From Arsenophonus sp046530785 (GTDB lineage Bacteria > Pseudomonadota > Gammaproteobacteria > Enterobacterales > Enterobacteriaceae): a stretch of 31,685 nt of DNA. The notes below the pieces were generated by a model. That model worked only from the letters and a program-made list of their open reading frames with translations, was not told where the DNA came from and ran no database searches. Of this stretch, positions 8,690 to 17,513 are shown piece after piece. The stretch spans positions 1 through 31,685 of the forward strand of contig JBHEQT010000027.1 in assembly GCA_046530785.1 (NCBI GenBank), read 5' to 3'. Positions within the stretch are counted from its first letter, which is position 1. Each line of letters begins with the position of its first letter. A program made the position numbers and the translations under genes.

Positions 8690-9290
8690 AAATTTTCTCT
8701 AACTTATTATTTCAATAAGAAATAAAAATCTTATATTTTTATTATAGATTTAAAATATCTATCTAGTAGAAAAAATTGTTATTTTAAACAAAGGTAATTT
8801 TCTTTAAGGAAAATAAATTATTCAAATAGTTTACTATTTTAAAGAATTTGTTATATACAATATTATTTTTACTTTTAAATATTTTCAAAGATCTTTTTTA
8901 TTAAAATCATTCTTAATAACAATGAAATAATAAAAAGTATTAGTTTTTTTTAAATAACTTAATGAAAAATAAGGTAAATACTAATATTAAACACTATATA
9001 AAAGAATTATATGAGTATTTTATAATGAAAGAAACAAAATTCTCTTTCATGCTGAACTAATTAAGTGGATGGTAATTTTTAAAAATAGTAAGAAACTTAG
9101 TATGATTTTTGTAAATTATGTTTTGTAGTTATAAAAAATCTAATTGTATTATATTTCATTAATTTTATAGAATTATTGATATAACGAATTTTCATAATCT
9201 TATAACCCTTTATTGTATTCATGTCAGAAAATTTTATTACTCATGATTTTTAAACTGCTAAGTAAAAAAATTTAGATATAAAAGATAAGC
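8690..9290 (+). pseudogene. pagP: Decayed pagP, lipid A palmitoyltransferase
   Basis: On the plus strand, in the 960-base gap before cspE, collinear fragments of E. coli PagP can be read. At 9066-9113: a W, then exactly ten codons on the run L-S-M-I-F-V-N-Y-V-L, against W-R-P-L-A-D-E-N-F-H followed by L-G-L-G-F-T-A-G-V-T. At about 9142-9167: N-C-I, a one-base shift, then Y-I-S-L-I-L against N-W-N-Y-I-P-L-P-V. Near 9195-9212: S-*-S-Y-N-P-L against S-V-G-Y-G-P-V. Most changes are single bases; several codons are stops. PagP is the outer-membrane enzyme that adds palmitate to lipid A. In E. coli it lies immediately upstream of cspE on the same strand, as here. The ends are estimates; only 9060-9215 aligns. 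Confidence 0.78.
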
Positions 9291-9357
9291 TTTATATTAT
9301 AAAAATGAGAATAGTAAAAAATAAATTATTATATATAATAATTATAATAATTTATAA

Positions 9358-9378
9358 AATAACTAATTATTAGTTATT
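9358..9378. repeat. Perfect inverted repeat, 9-bp arms, TTA loop
   Basis: Arms 9358-9366 (AATAACTAA) and 9370-9378 are exact reverse complements. It lies between the pagP remnant and the cspE leader, and is followed on the plus strand by a short CTTTT. It might be an old pagP terminator, but the stem has only one G or C per arm. Confidence 0.45.
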
Positions 9379-9530
9379 AGGTTGCTTTTAGATTGTTCTT
9401 ATATATTTAAATGAAAATTTAAATTTTTAATTAATTTTGTAGTTCTAGTACTAGACAAGAGCGCATAATTTTTGCTGTACTATAAGTTATCATAAATTTT
9501 ATGTTTTTTTATTATTGAAAGGTAATTTTA

Positions 9531-9740
9531 ATGTCAAAAGTTAAAGGTAATGTTAAGTGGTTTAACGAAGCAAAAGGTTTTGGTTTTATCACTCCAGAAG
9601 ATGGTAGTAAAGACGTATTTGTTCATTTTACCGCTATTCAATCTAAAGGTTTTAAAACTCTGACAGAAGGTCAAAAAGTTGAGTTTGATATTACTGAGGG
9701 AGAAAAAGGGCCATCTGCTATAAACGTTGGCGCTATTTAA
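9531..9740 (+). CDS. cspE: CspE-type cold-shock RNA chaperone
   Basis: Single cold-shock domain of 69 residues that binds single-stranded RNA and DNA and acts as RNA chaperone and antiterminator. RNP1 (K-G-F-G-F-I) and RNP2 (V-F-V-H-F) are intact, with the aromatic residues that stack on bases. It is closer to CspE than CspC in N-V-K-W-F-N-E and at the C-terminus (K-G-P-S-A-x-N-V). A ribosome site, AAGG at 9519-9522, lies eight bases before the ATG. A long A/T-rich leader precedes it and an intrinsic terminator follows. The position next to lipA, with a pagP remnant upstream, matches the E. coli cspE locus. The crcB, ybeM and tatE genes found between cspE and lipA in E. coli are gone: only 78 bases separate the two genes. 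Confidence 0.95.
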   Translation: MSKVKGNVKWFNEAKGFGFITPEDGSKDVFVHFTAIQSKGFKTLTEGQKVEFDITEGEKGPSAINVGAI

Positions 9741-9763
9741 TTTCTTATAAGAAATTTATAAGA

Positions 9764-9791
9764 ATCCGTCTCAATTTGAGGAAACGGTTTT
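9764..9791 (+). terminator. Intrinsic terminator after cspE
   Basis: Stem CCGTCTCA (9766-9773) pairs with TGAG and ACGG (9777-9780 and 9784-9787), with a GAA bulge, then TTTT. A second A/T hairpin, TTCTTATAA with its complement, spans 9742-9764 just before. The terminator lies between convergent cspE and lipA. Confidence 0.7.
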
Positions 9792-9818
9792 ATACCATAT
9801 AGAAATTAAATAATTTAT

Positions 9819-10784
9819 CTATTTAATTTCTATTCCTTTTTCCTGCAATCCAGCATGGTAAGATGACCGCACTAATGGTCCACAGGCCGCATATGTGAAA
9901 CCCATTGTAATTGCTTTATTTTTCATTTCTTTGAATTCTTTAGGGGTGACATATCGTTTTACTGATAAATGATGCTTGCTAGGTTGCAGATATTGTCCCA
10001 ATGTTAACATTGTAACTCCGTGACGTCGTAAATCACGCATAACATCAAATATTTCTTCATTATTTTCACCTAATCCAAGCATTAATCCTGATTTTGTCGG
10101 TATTTCAGGATGTATTTGTTTGAATTTTTTTAGTAATTTTAATGATAGTTCATAATTAGCACCAGGACGAACTTGGCGATAGATACGGGGGACATTTTCG
10201 AGATTATGATTAAAAACATCTGGTGGTGCGGTAGATAAAATTGTCAATGCGCGATCCATACGACCACGGAAATCAGGAACTAGTATTTCTATTTTAATTT
10301 TTGGATTTTTCTCTCGAATAGCAATAATGCTATCAGCAAAATGCTTGGCTCCACCATCATGAAGATCATCTCGATCAACTGAAGTAATAACAACGTATTT
10401 TAATCCCATATCTTTAATTGTTTTTGCTAATTTTATCGGTTCATTTGGATCTAGATCATTAGGACGCCCATGAAAAACATCACAGAATGGACAACGACGA
10501 GTACAGATAGTACCTAAAATCATAAAAGTAGTAGTACCATTATTAAAACATTCGGAGAGATTAGGACAAGAAGCTTCTTCACATACTGAATGTAACCCAT
10601 TTTTATGCATTTCATTTTTTATTTTTTTTATTCTGCTAGTATCAGCCGGAAGTTTTATTTTTATCCATTCAGGTTTACATAAATTTTTTGTATAATTCGT
10701 TGTTACTGTTTTGATAGGGATTAGTTCCATTTTATCATCATCATTATGTTTAATACTGTCTTCTATTTGAATTGTTTTAATCAT
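9819..10784 (-). CDS. lipA: Lipoyl synthase
   Basis: Radical-SAM enzyme that inserts two sulfurs into the octanoyl group on lipoyl domains of dehydrogenase complexes and the glycine cleavage H protein. The auxiliary cluster ligands C68, C73, C79 and the SAM cluster ligands C94-x3-C98-x2-C101 are all present, as is the C-terminal R-S-S-Y serine (about 306-309) that ligates the auxiliary cluster. Length is 321 residues, as in E. coli. It lies 133 bases downstream of lipB on the same strand, without the regulator gene that sits between them in E. coli. No clear ribosome site is seen. It should be functional. Confidence 0.97.
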   Translation of the reverse strand: MIKTIQIEDSIKHNDDDKMELIPIKTVTTNYTKNLCKPEWIKIKLPADTSRIKKIKNEMHKNGLHSVCEEASCPNLSECFNNGTTTFMILGTICTRRCPFCDVFHGRPNDLDPNEPIKLAKTIKDMGLKYVVITSVDRDDLHDGGAKHFADSIIAIREKNPKIKIEILVPDFRGRMDRALTILSTAPPDVFNHNLENVPRIYRQVRPGANYELSLKLLKKFKQIHPEIPTKSGLMLGLGENNEEIFDVMRDLRRHGVTMLTLGQYLQPSKHHLSVKRYVTPKEFKEMKNKAITMGFTYAACGPLVRSSYHAGLQEKGIEIK

Positions 10785-10917
10785 AATTGTGGTTACTTTT
10801 ATTAAGTTCCTGCTTGTGAGATCAATATTAGATATCTTTTATATGGATCATAATCTGATATCATTATTTTTCCTAATCCTTTAATTTCTGAATAATTCTA
10901 AAAAATTAGAGCAAACT

Positions 10918-11547
10918 TTATTCTGCGAGCTGAAAACTTGATAGGTTGCAAAAATGCTTTATTAGTAAAGGTTTAACATCTTTAGATTGAATATTAGGAA
11001 TCAAATCATTTAGTTGGGTCATTTTCATACCGATATAACCACAAGGATTAATATATTGAAAGGGTGAAAGATCCATATTAATGTTTAATGCTAATCCATA
11101 AAATGAACAACCTTTATGGATACGTAATCCTATAGAAGATATTTTTTTTTCTTCAACATAAACACCAGGCGCTTCGCGACGTGCATAAGAATCAATACCA
11201 AATTCAGATAAAGTATTAATTACTGTATTTTCTAGTCTAATAACTAGTTCTCTTACACTAATTTGATTACGTTTTAAATCTAATAAAATATACATTATTT
11301 GCTGACCTGGGCCATGATAGGTTATTTTCCCTCCACGATCAGATTGGATAACTGGAATATTTCCTTGTAGTAATAAATGCTCTTTTTTGCTTGTTTTCCC
11401 TTGAGTAAAAACAGGGTAATGTTCAACTAACCAAAGTTCATCTTTTGTATCAACAGTTCGTTTTTTAGTAAATTTATGCATCTCGTCGGAGACAAATTGA
11501 TAATTATGAAGTCCAAGTTGACGTAGTATAATACTTGTTTTTAACAA
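10918..11547 (-). CDS. lipB: Octanoyl-[acyl carrier protein]:protein N-octanoyltransferase
   Basis: Moves octanoate from acyl carrier protein to lipoyl domains, the step before LipA. Catalytic residues K135 (in V-E-E-K-K-I-S-S) and C169 (in N-P-C-G-Y) are at the same numbers as in E. coli, and the R-G-G-K-I-T-Y-H-G-P-G-Q loop at 71-82 is intact. Length is 209 against 213 residues. The start codon is TTG (complement of 11545-11547); the ribosome site AAAGGT (complement of 11555-11560) lies at normal distance and the N-terminus aligns with E. coli LipB, so the TTG is well supported. ybeD, which precedes lipB in E. coli, is present only as a remnant. Confidence 0.95.
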   Translation of the reverse strand: MLKTSIILRQLGLHNYQFVSDEMHKFTKKRTVDTKDELWLVEHYPVFTQGKTSKKEHLLLQGNIPVIQSDRGGKITYHGPGQQIMYILLDLKRNQISVRELVIRLENTVINTLSEFGIDSYARREAPGVYVEEKKISSIGLRIHKGCSFYGLALNINMDLSPFQYINPCGYIGMKMTQLNDLIPNIQSKDVKPLLIKHFCNLSSFQLAE

Positions 11548-11701
11548 AATTTCTACCTTTGATAAATATTATATATAAATTATCCAGTATTACCCCTATC
11601 AAAACATTACGCTTTTTCTAGTATAATGTGTTATAGAATTTAAAATTGAAAAAATAAAAAACACAATTTTTGTAGTTAGTAAGCATAATAACAAATTCTA
11701 T

Positions 11702-11965
11702 CTACAACAGATTATAAAAAGTAATTTTTATTTTATCTAAGAATTCATATAATCCTTTCTATTTTTTCAATATCGTTTTCTCTCTGATAGTAAAATTTGG
11801 ATACTGACTAAAGATTACTTTTAACTATATCTCTTAAATTATAGTGAATAATTATCTAGAGAATGATATCTTCACCACTTAAAAAAATTAATATTTATCC
11901 TTTTTACTGCTTTATAGGTAAACGGACAAAGAAAATATAATAGTTTATATAGTTTTGTTTCCAGG
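11702..11965 (-). pseudogene. ybeD: Decayed ybeD
   Basis: On the minus strand F-T-Y-K-A-V-K (near 11905-11922) matches P-F-T-Y-K-V-M-G of YbeD. Further on, N-L-*-S-V-S, then I-E-K-I-E, match N-Y-H-S-V-S and I-E-Q-V-E at the right spacing. After a one-base shift L-Y-E-F-L-D-K-I-K-I-T-F-Y-N-L-L ends in a stop at 11702-11704, against L-Y-E-E-L-G-K-I-D-I-V-R-M-V-L and stop. YbeD is a small conserved ACT-like protein of unclear function, encoded just upstream of lipB in E. coli. Internal stops and shifts show it is dead. Confidence 0.9.
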
Positions 11966-12360
11966 AGATCTTCTAAAAACCATTTAAAACTTTATTAAAT
12001 AATAAAAAAATTAATTAATATATAATTATTTTTATTTCTTAAGTAAGATTAAGTTATAAATTAAAGATATCTATTATAATATTGAATGAGTAAACTCGGA
12101 AATATAAATTTCAATATTTAAGAAAATCAAAACTAAAAATAATTTTATTATTATTTAATTTTACTAAAATAGATTTTTATTCAATTTCAATACAATAAAG
12201 TTGGAAATTGTTCAATAAATTGAATCTATAATTTTAAATTAGTCGTACTAAAAATTTTTAATAAAATATTTTCTTTAATTCAGTATTTTTTTAAATTCTA
12301 TTTAAATCTTTTATACGATCAAGAAAAATGACAAAATAAAGAATACTTCGATACCTAGAT

Positions 12361-12384
12361 ATTACTAATATTAATATTAGTAAT
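12361..12384. repeat. Perfect 24-bp palindrome
   Basis: Positions 12361-12372 (ATTACTAATATT) and 12373-12384 are exact reverse complements with no loop. It lies inside the dacA remnant. As it has no spacer it would form a cruciform or a hairpin with a small opened loop; it may equally be a product of the decay process. Confidence 0.75.
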
Positions 12385-12555
12385 CTAAAAACAGGTTAAG
12401 AAGTAAATTTTCTTTCACATTTATAATTTTCAAGGATCTTAAAAAGAGAAATCTAAAATTAGTAATTTAATTTGTATATATTAAGCTATTTATTGATTTT
12501 TAATAAAATATAATATACATTAGTTTCCAGATATTACCTATAATATTTAAAAGTA

Positions 12556-12573
12556 ACCAAGTTATAACTTGGT
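12556..12573. repeat. Perfect 18-bp palindrome
   Basis: Positions 12556-12564 (ACCAAGTTA) and 12565-12573 are exact reverse complements. It is inside the dacA remnant, about 170 bases from the 24-bp palindrome. Confidence 0.7.
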
Positions 12574-13108
12574 AATAGTATATTTATCTCTTATCTTAAG
12601 AGAATTTATATTTTAGCATTTTATCTGATAAAAAGCGGATTTCCTCTTTAATTGATAGACCCTTATTAAAGGTAAACTCTTTTTATTGTAAATGAAATAT
12701 CCTTCAGGAACGTTTTGAATTAGAATTTGAGAGATTAATTTCAGATCATATTTAGAACTTTCTCTATACAATAGTCCATCATTTAATATTCAATTCGTTG
12801 AACGTTTGTTCTCGTTCATTAATTTAACAAAATAACTTTCTCATCAGTTTATATATTCTGTTATTGCAATAAAGGCATCATTAGTATATGTTAAATTAAT
12901 ATAAAATATTTATTAAAATACAGAAATACGATAACTTTATTTTAAGATCATGAGAAAAGATCTTTTAAAAATCAGGTTATTTGATATCTCACAAGGATTT
13001 TTGTTGAAAACAATCGTATCATTCATGCTAATTTTAACTTTTTAAATTTTTTATAATGATATGATTCGAAATCATTCTTACTTAAAAACTATGTCATCGA
13101 CATTAATT

Positions 13109-13132
13109 GTAAAGTTTTAGATAAAACTTTAC
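13109..13132. repeat. Perfect inverted repeat, 11-bp arms, GA spacer
   Basis: Arms 13109-13119 (GTAAAGTTTTA) and 13122-13132 are exact reverse complements. The right arm (minus-strand first) encodes the surviving G-K-V-L of the dacA remnant. The left arm covers the codons that should encode A-E-Q-N and do not resemble them. That looks as if one arm was rewritten from the other. Confidence 0.75.
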
Positions 13133-13239
13133 CAAGTAATACTTACGTTAAAATACAAACTTCATCGTCAATATTTTGTTCTGATGGATTAACTTTTATT
13201 TATATGAAGTATTATTGATGTTAGAAAATAAAATAATGA

Positions 13240-14440
13240 AAAATAAAAGTTAATAATAAATAGTAGATTACCGATTAAATCAGATTTAATTATATATTCT
13301 ATAATAATATACGATAGCTGTTAGCAAATATTTTAATTGAGCGCTTATAATATTATTAGTTTGATAATTTAATATTTTTCTGAAAAAGAAATTTCAAGTT
13401 AATTAATTTTAATTAAGATTAAATATCATAGATTAATTAATTTATTAAATGTATATTATAAATAATATATTTATTATTTTAATTCTCTTAATATTTTTTA
13501 TTTATTCTTTTACTTAGAATATAAAATGAGATGAGTAAACTTATACATAAAAATTATTTTTAAATAAGTTAAATAAAATACAATTTTAGATATTTGAAAC
13601 TCTTTCGAAAAGGATCTTGTTATCTTTTTATTCTTATTTCAAAGAATTTATTTAATGCTTTATTTATATTAAAACTAATATTAAGTAAGTAATCAGATAT
13701 CAATTTGTTGGTGAGTAGTTATATAAAGGATCGTTATTTTCAAAAAAAATATTATTTTTATAATATATAATCAATTATTATCGGTTGTGTTAATTAAGGT
13801 AAATGGAACTGATAAGAGAAATTTTTTTTCATTGACTTGATTCATTCTTAATGAAAGAAATATCTTAGTGGATAGTTTTTTAATTTTCGTAATTAATAAA
13901 ATATATAACTTTGTTTACTAACATTAAGAATAATTATACGAGTTCCAGTTAAGATTTCTAAAAGGAAAAATTAAGAAAGAATTAATTTTAACATGCGAAT
14001 ATAATATTGAATTAAATATATAAAAACTGAGAGGGGAAGGATAAACGTGATGTTTTATTGAGACTATAAAAAATAATTTCGATTATTAATATTAATTATC
14101 AGAATTTTCTATTGATTAAATCATTAATATAAGTAGATCTAACTTGGAATAATTAAAGTAGAACTTGAAAGTATAATTTAAATTAAGTAGATTTTATGCC
14201 CGTTTCATTTATTTTATGGTCAAAAATTTCAGAAAAATATTAGCAAAATATAGATTTACTGAAATAAAAAATTTTTAGCACCTAATAATAACTACCATTA
14301 AGTTGATAGTAATTAGTATTAAAATAATAATATTCATGAAATATCTTTTCTCATGAAAAATTTTATATTTAGTTGTGAGACACTATAACTATATCAGTAT
14401 ATTTTATTTTAATTATAAAAGTATATTTACTTAAATTAAT
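13240..14440 (-). pseudogene. rlpA: Probable decayed rlpA lipoprotein gene
   Basis: Between rodA and dacA E. coli has rlpA, a lytic-transglycosylase-like outer-membrane lipoprotein that acts on septal peptidoglycan. The gap here has room for it. Only one stretch could be read: on the minus strand near 13900-13965, N-L-N, then G-T-R-I-I-I-L, resembles N-L-A-N-G-R-M-I-V-V-R of the double-psi barrel, and a later L-R fits the S-R of I-S-L-S-R. No SPOR-domain trace was seen. The identification rests largely on position and size. A G-rich patch, GAGGGGAAGG, occurs at 14031-14040. Confidence 0.45.
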
Positions 14441-14463
14441 AAGGATATTAGATATATTGTAAG

Positions 14464-15576
14464 TTATAAACTTTTTGAGAGAAATTTTCGGTGAGTATGA
14501 ATTGACATAATAATACCGAATCCACCCATTAAAACAATTAATGCAGATCCTCCATAACTTATTAATGGCAAAGGAACACCTACTACAGGTAGGATACCAC
14601 TAACCATTCCAATATTGACGAATATGTAAACAAATAGAATTAATATTAAATCACCAACAATGACTCTACCAAAAATATTTTGGGCATTAGCTGCAATTAT
14701 TAATCCACGTATAATTAGCAGTAGATATAATAAAATTAAAACAAACACACCAAATAATCCGAATTCTTCAGCTAATACAGAAAAAATAAAATCTGTGTGC
14801 TGTTCTGGTAAAAATTCTAATTGCGATTGCGTACCATGTAACCATCCTTTACCAAATATCCCTCCTGAACCAATAGCAATTTTAGATTGGATAATATGAT
14901 AACCAGCTCCGAATGGATCCATTTCTGGATTGAGAAACATCATAACACGATCTCGTTGATAGTCATACATCAAGAAAAACCATAAAATAGGAATAAAAAA
15001 AGAAACACCAGTGGCTGTAATAGAAATCAATTTCCAATTTATACCAGTTAAAAAAAGAATAAATAATCCGGAGGAGGCAACTAAAATAGATGTTCCTAGA
15101 TCAGGTTGACCAGCAACAAGTAGTGTTGGAAAAAATATAAGTATCAATATAATTAAGGTATTTTTTAATGTAGGTGGACAAAAATCTCGATTTACAAAAC
15201 GAGAAACCATCAAAGGAACTGCAATTTTAGCAATTTCCGATGGTTGAAAACGAATAAAACCAAGATCTAACCATCTTTTTGCACCTTTACTAGTTTGACC
15301 AAATGCATCAACAAAAATCAATAATATTATGCAAAAAATATATAGGTAAGGTGCCCAATTTTCATATATACGTGGTGAAATTTGCGCCATAATAATCATG
15401 ACAGAAAATCCAATTACAATTTGTATTACCTTGCGCTGCATCATATCAATATCTTGCCCAGTAGCGCTCCATATGATCATGATACTGTATATTGTTAAAG
15501 AAAGAACAATCAGCAAGATTGGAATATCAATATGTAAACGTATCCAAAGAGGTAATTTATTTAAATTATCAATCAT
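14464..15576 (-). CDS. rodA: RodA peptidoglycan polymerase (SEDS family)
   Basis: Inner-membrane glycosyltransferase that polymerises lipid II for lateral wall growth, working with the transpeptidase PBP2 and the MreB system. It is 370 residues long, as in E. coli MrdB, and rich in membrane segments (I count about ten). The conserved loop G-W-L-H-G-T-Q-S-Q-L-E-F, then P-E-Q-H-T-D-F-I-F, carries the residues around the catalytic acid of SEDS proteins. The C-terminal P-L-I-S-Y-G-G-S motif is intact. Its ATG overlaps the end of mrdA by 8 bases, so the two are translationally coupled. It is the last live gene of its operon; the genes that follow in E. coli are remnants. Confidence 0.97.
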   Translation of the reverse strand: MIDNLNKLPLWIRLHIDIPILLIVLSLTIYSIMIIWSATGQDIDMMQRKVIQIVIGFSVMIIMAQISPRIYENWAPYLYIFCIILLIFVDAFGQTSKGAKRWLDLGFIRFQPSEIAKIAVPLMVSRFVNRDFCPPTLKNTLIILILIFFPTLLVAGQPDLGTSILVASSGLFILFLTGINWKLISITATGVSFFIPILWFFLMYDYQRDRVMMFLNPEMDPFGAGYHIIQSKIAIGSGGIFGKGWLHGTQSQLEFLPEQHTDFIFSVLAEEFGLFGVFVLILLYLLLIIRGLIIAANAQNIFGRVIVGDLILILFVYIFVNIGMVSGILPVVGVPLPLISYGGSALIVLMGGFGIIMSIHTHRKFLSKSL

Positions 15577-17491
15577 ATATTACAGATCTTTTTTTGGAGA
15601 TACATTTGTATCTGGTGTTTTTCATATCGTTCTTAGCAAGTAATACATAATCAAAAATATTACGAACAAGATCACCAACGGATAATCCAGAACCACCATT
15701 TTCCAAAATAATAGCAACTGAAACAGTTGGATTTTCATAAGGTGCAAATCCAATCATCAATTTATGATCACGTAAGTGTTCAGCTAATTTACTTCCATTG
15801 TATGTTTTATAACTGAATACCTGTGCTGTACCTGATTTGACAGCAACTTTGTATGGAGTGTTTACAAAACTTTTACGTGCTGTACCGTTTTGTGCATTAG
15901 CAACACCATACATACCCTCTTTAGCTAATTTCCAAAAGGATGATTGAATATTTTCAATTTGAATATAATCTTTTTGTTCATAAAGTAACATAGAATTATT
16001 TAATTTAGTTCCATAAAGAAGATGGGGGATTTTAATCACACCGTCATTAATTAAAGTCATTAATGCTTTTAACATTTGAATCGGAGTTGTAGTCCAATAA
16101 CCTTGCCCAATACCTACAGGAATGGTGTCTCCTTGATACCAAGGTTTTTTATAATGTTTTTGTTTCCATTCACGAGTTGGCATAATTCCTGAATGTTCTT
16201 CTGCAAGATCAATACCAGTATTCTGACCATAACCAAATTTCTTCATCCATTTGGAGATACGATCAATACCCATATCATAAGCAACCTGATAAAAAAAAGT
16301 ATCAGCTGATTCTATAATTGCTTTAACAACATTTAATCTACCGTGCCCAAATCGTTTCCAATCTCGATAACGTTTTTCAGAGTTTGGTAGTTGCCACCAA
16401 CCAGGATTTAAAATGGTAGAATTAGCAGTAACAATATTTTCAGTTAATGCAGCAATTGCGATAAATGGTTTAACGGTTGAGGCTGGTGGATATAATCCCT
16501 GGGTAGTTCTATTAATTAACGGACGATTTGGATTATTTAATAAAGCTTTGTAATCTTTATTAGAGATACCATTAACAAATATATTAGGATCATAACTAGG
16601 AGTGGATACCAGAGCTAGTATTTCTCCGTTTCTTGGATCGCTTACAACAACTGCAGCTCGACTGGTTGTTAGTAATTTTTCGATTTCAATTTGTAAATTA
16701 AGATCAATGGTTAAATAAATATCTTTTCCTGCCTGTGGCGGTTGTTCATGAAGTTGACGTACAATTTCCCCACGACTATTAACTTCAATTTCTTCATATC
16801 CTATTTTACCATGTAAAATATTTTCATAATATCGTTCTATACCTAATTTACCAATATTATGGGTAGCAGAGTAATTTTTTAATAGACTTTCATTTTCTAA
16901 ACATTCTATATCCTTATTATTAATTTTAGCTACATAACCTATAACATGCATGAGAGCTGATCCATAAGGATAATAGCGTCGTTGGTAACCTTTTAGCTCA
17001 ATTTCAGGAAATCGGTATTGATTAACGGAAAAACGTGCAATTTGTACTTCATCTAATGATGTTTTTAACGGTATAGAACTGAATCGTTGTGAAAGTTTGC
17101 GTTTTTTTTTGAAATTTATAATGTCGTCATCATTAAGATCAACTATATCACGCAATTGTGCAAATATCTCTGTTAAATTAGATATTTTTTCAGGAATGAC
17201 TTCTAGTTGATAATATGTTCTGTTTAATGCTATAGGAATACTATTTCTATCATAAATAATGCCTCTATTTGGTGGAACAGGAACTATTTTTATCCGGTTC
17301 TCATTAGAACGAGTTTGATAATTTTCATGAAGAATTACTTGTAAATGATAAAGATTAGCAAATAAAATACTTATTAATATCAGAATTATAATAAAAGCTG
17401 TTAACGCCCGGCGAATAAATAAAGTAGATTCAGCGGTGTAATCACGAAAATGGGTACGTTTCTTTTTTTTTATTTCTTTTTTCGAATTCAC
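15569..17491 (-). CDS. mrdA: Penicillin-binding protein 2, elongasome transpeptidase
   Basis: Cross-links peptidoglycan made by RodA during rod elongation. The single N-terminal membrane anchor is at about residues 30-50, followed by the pedestal domain with P-P-N-R-G-I-I-Y-D-R near 73-82 and the transpeptidase domain. The three active-site motifs are S338-T-V-K341, S395-A-D397 and K552-S-G-T555. Length is 640 against 633 in E. coli. The gene begins 22 bases after the end of the rlmH remnant, as in the E. coli order rsfS-rlmH-mrdA-mrdB. The N-terminus is lysine-rich. PBP2 and RodA retained with dacA and rlpA dead points to a minimal elongation machinery. Confidence 0.97.
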   Translation of the reverse strand: MNSKKEIKKKKRTHFRDYTAESTLFIRRALTAFIIILILISILFANLYHLQVILHENYQTRSNENRIKIVPVPPNRGIIYDRNSIPIALNRTYYQLEVIPEKISNLTEIFAQLRDIVDLNDDDIINFKKKRKLSQRFSSIPLKTSLDEVQIARFSVNQYRFPEIELKGYQRRYYPYGSALMHVIGYVAKINNKDIECLENESLLKNYSATHNIGKLGIERYYENILHGKIGYEEIEVNSRGEIVRQLHEQPPQAGKDIYLTIDLNLQIEIEKLLTTSRAAVVVSDPRNGEILALVSTPSYDPNIFVNGISNKDYKALLNNPNRPLINRTTQGLYPPASTVKPFIAIAALTENIVTANSTILNPGWWQLPNSEKRYRDWKRFGHGRLNVVKAIIESADTFFYQVAYDMGIDRISKWMKKFGYGQNTGIDLAEEHSGIMPTREWKQKHYKKPWYQGDTIPVGIGQGYWTTTPIQMLKALMTLINDGVIKIPHLLYGTKLNNSMLLYEQKDYIQIENIQSSFWKLAKEGMYGVANAQNGTARKSFVNTPYKVAVKSGTAQVFSYKTYNGSKLAEHLRDHKLMIGFAPYENPTVSVAIILENGGSGLSVGDLVRNIFDYVLLAKNDMKNTRYKCISKKRSVIYD

Positions 17492-17513
17492 ACTAAGAGC
17501 CTACATAGATATA

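Larger units (their letters stand above)
11990..13230 (-). pseudogene. dacA: Decayed dacA, D-alanyl-D-alanine carboxypeptidase (PBP5)
   Basis: On the minus strand near 13095-13190 the codons read Q-N-I-D-D-E-V-C-I-L-T, then G-K-V-L, against P-Q-I-D-A-E-S-Y-I-L-I and G-K-V-L of DacA. Near 13020-13080, K, one extra base, then M-I-S-N-H-I-I matches K-M-M-T-S-Y-V-I, the segment holding the catalytic S-x-x-K lysine. Near 12700-12760 further fragments fit M-R-L-I-S-A-V. The size, strand and place between ybeD and rlpA are those of E. coli dacA. PBP5 trims pentapeptides in the periplasm. Stops and frameshifts are frequent, so it cannot be functional. Three of the perfect palindromes of this window lie within it. 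The downstream limit is estimated. Confidence 0.88.

Noticed and set aside
12361..12573. Palindromes of the dacA region as a mobile-element end or origin
   Set aside because: They share no sequence, have no target duplications or transposase nearby, and there are no DnaA-box clusters; decay or RNA structure is more likely.
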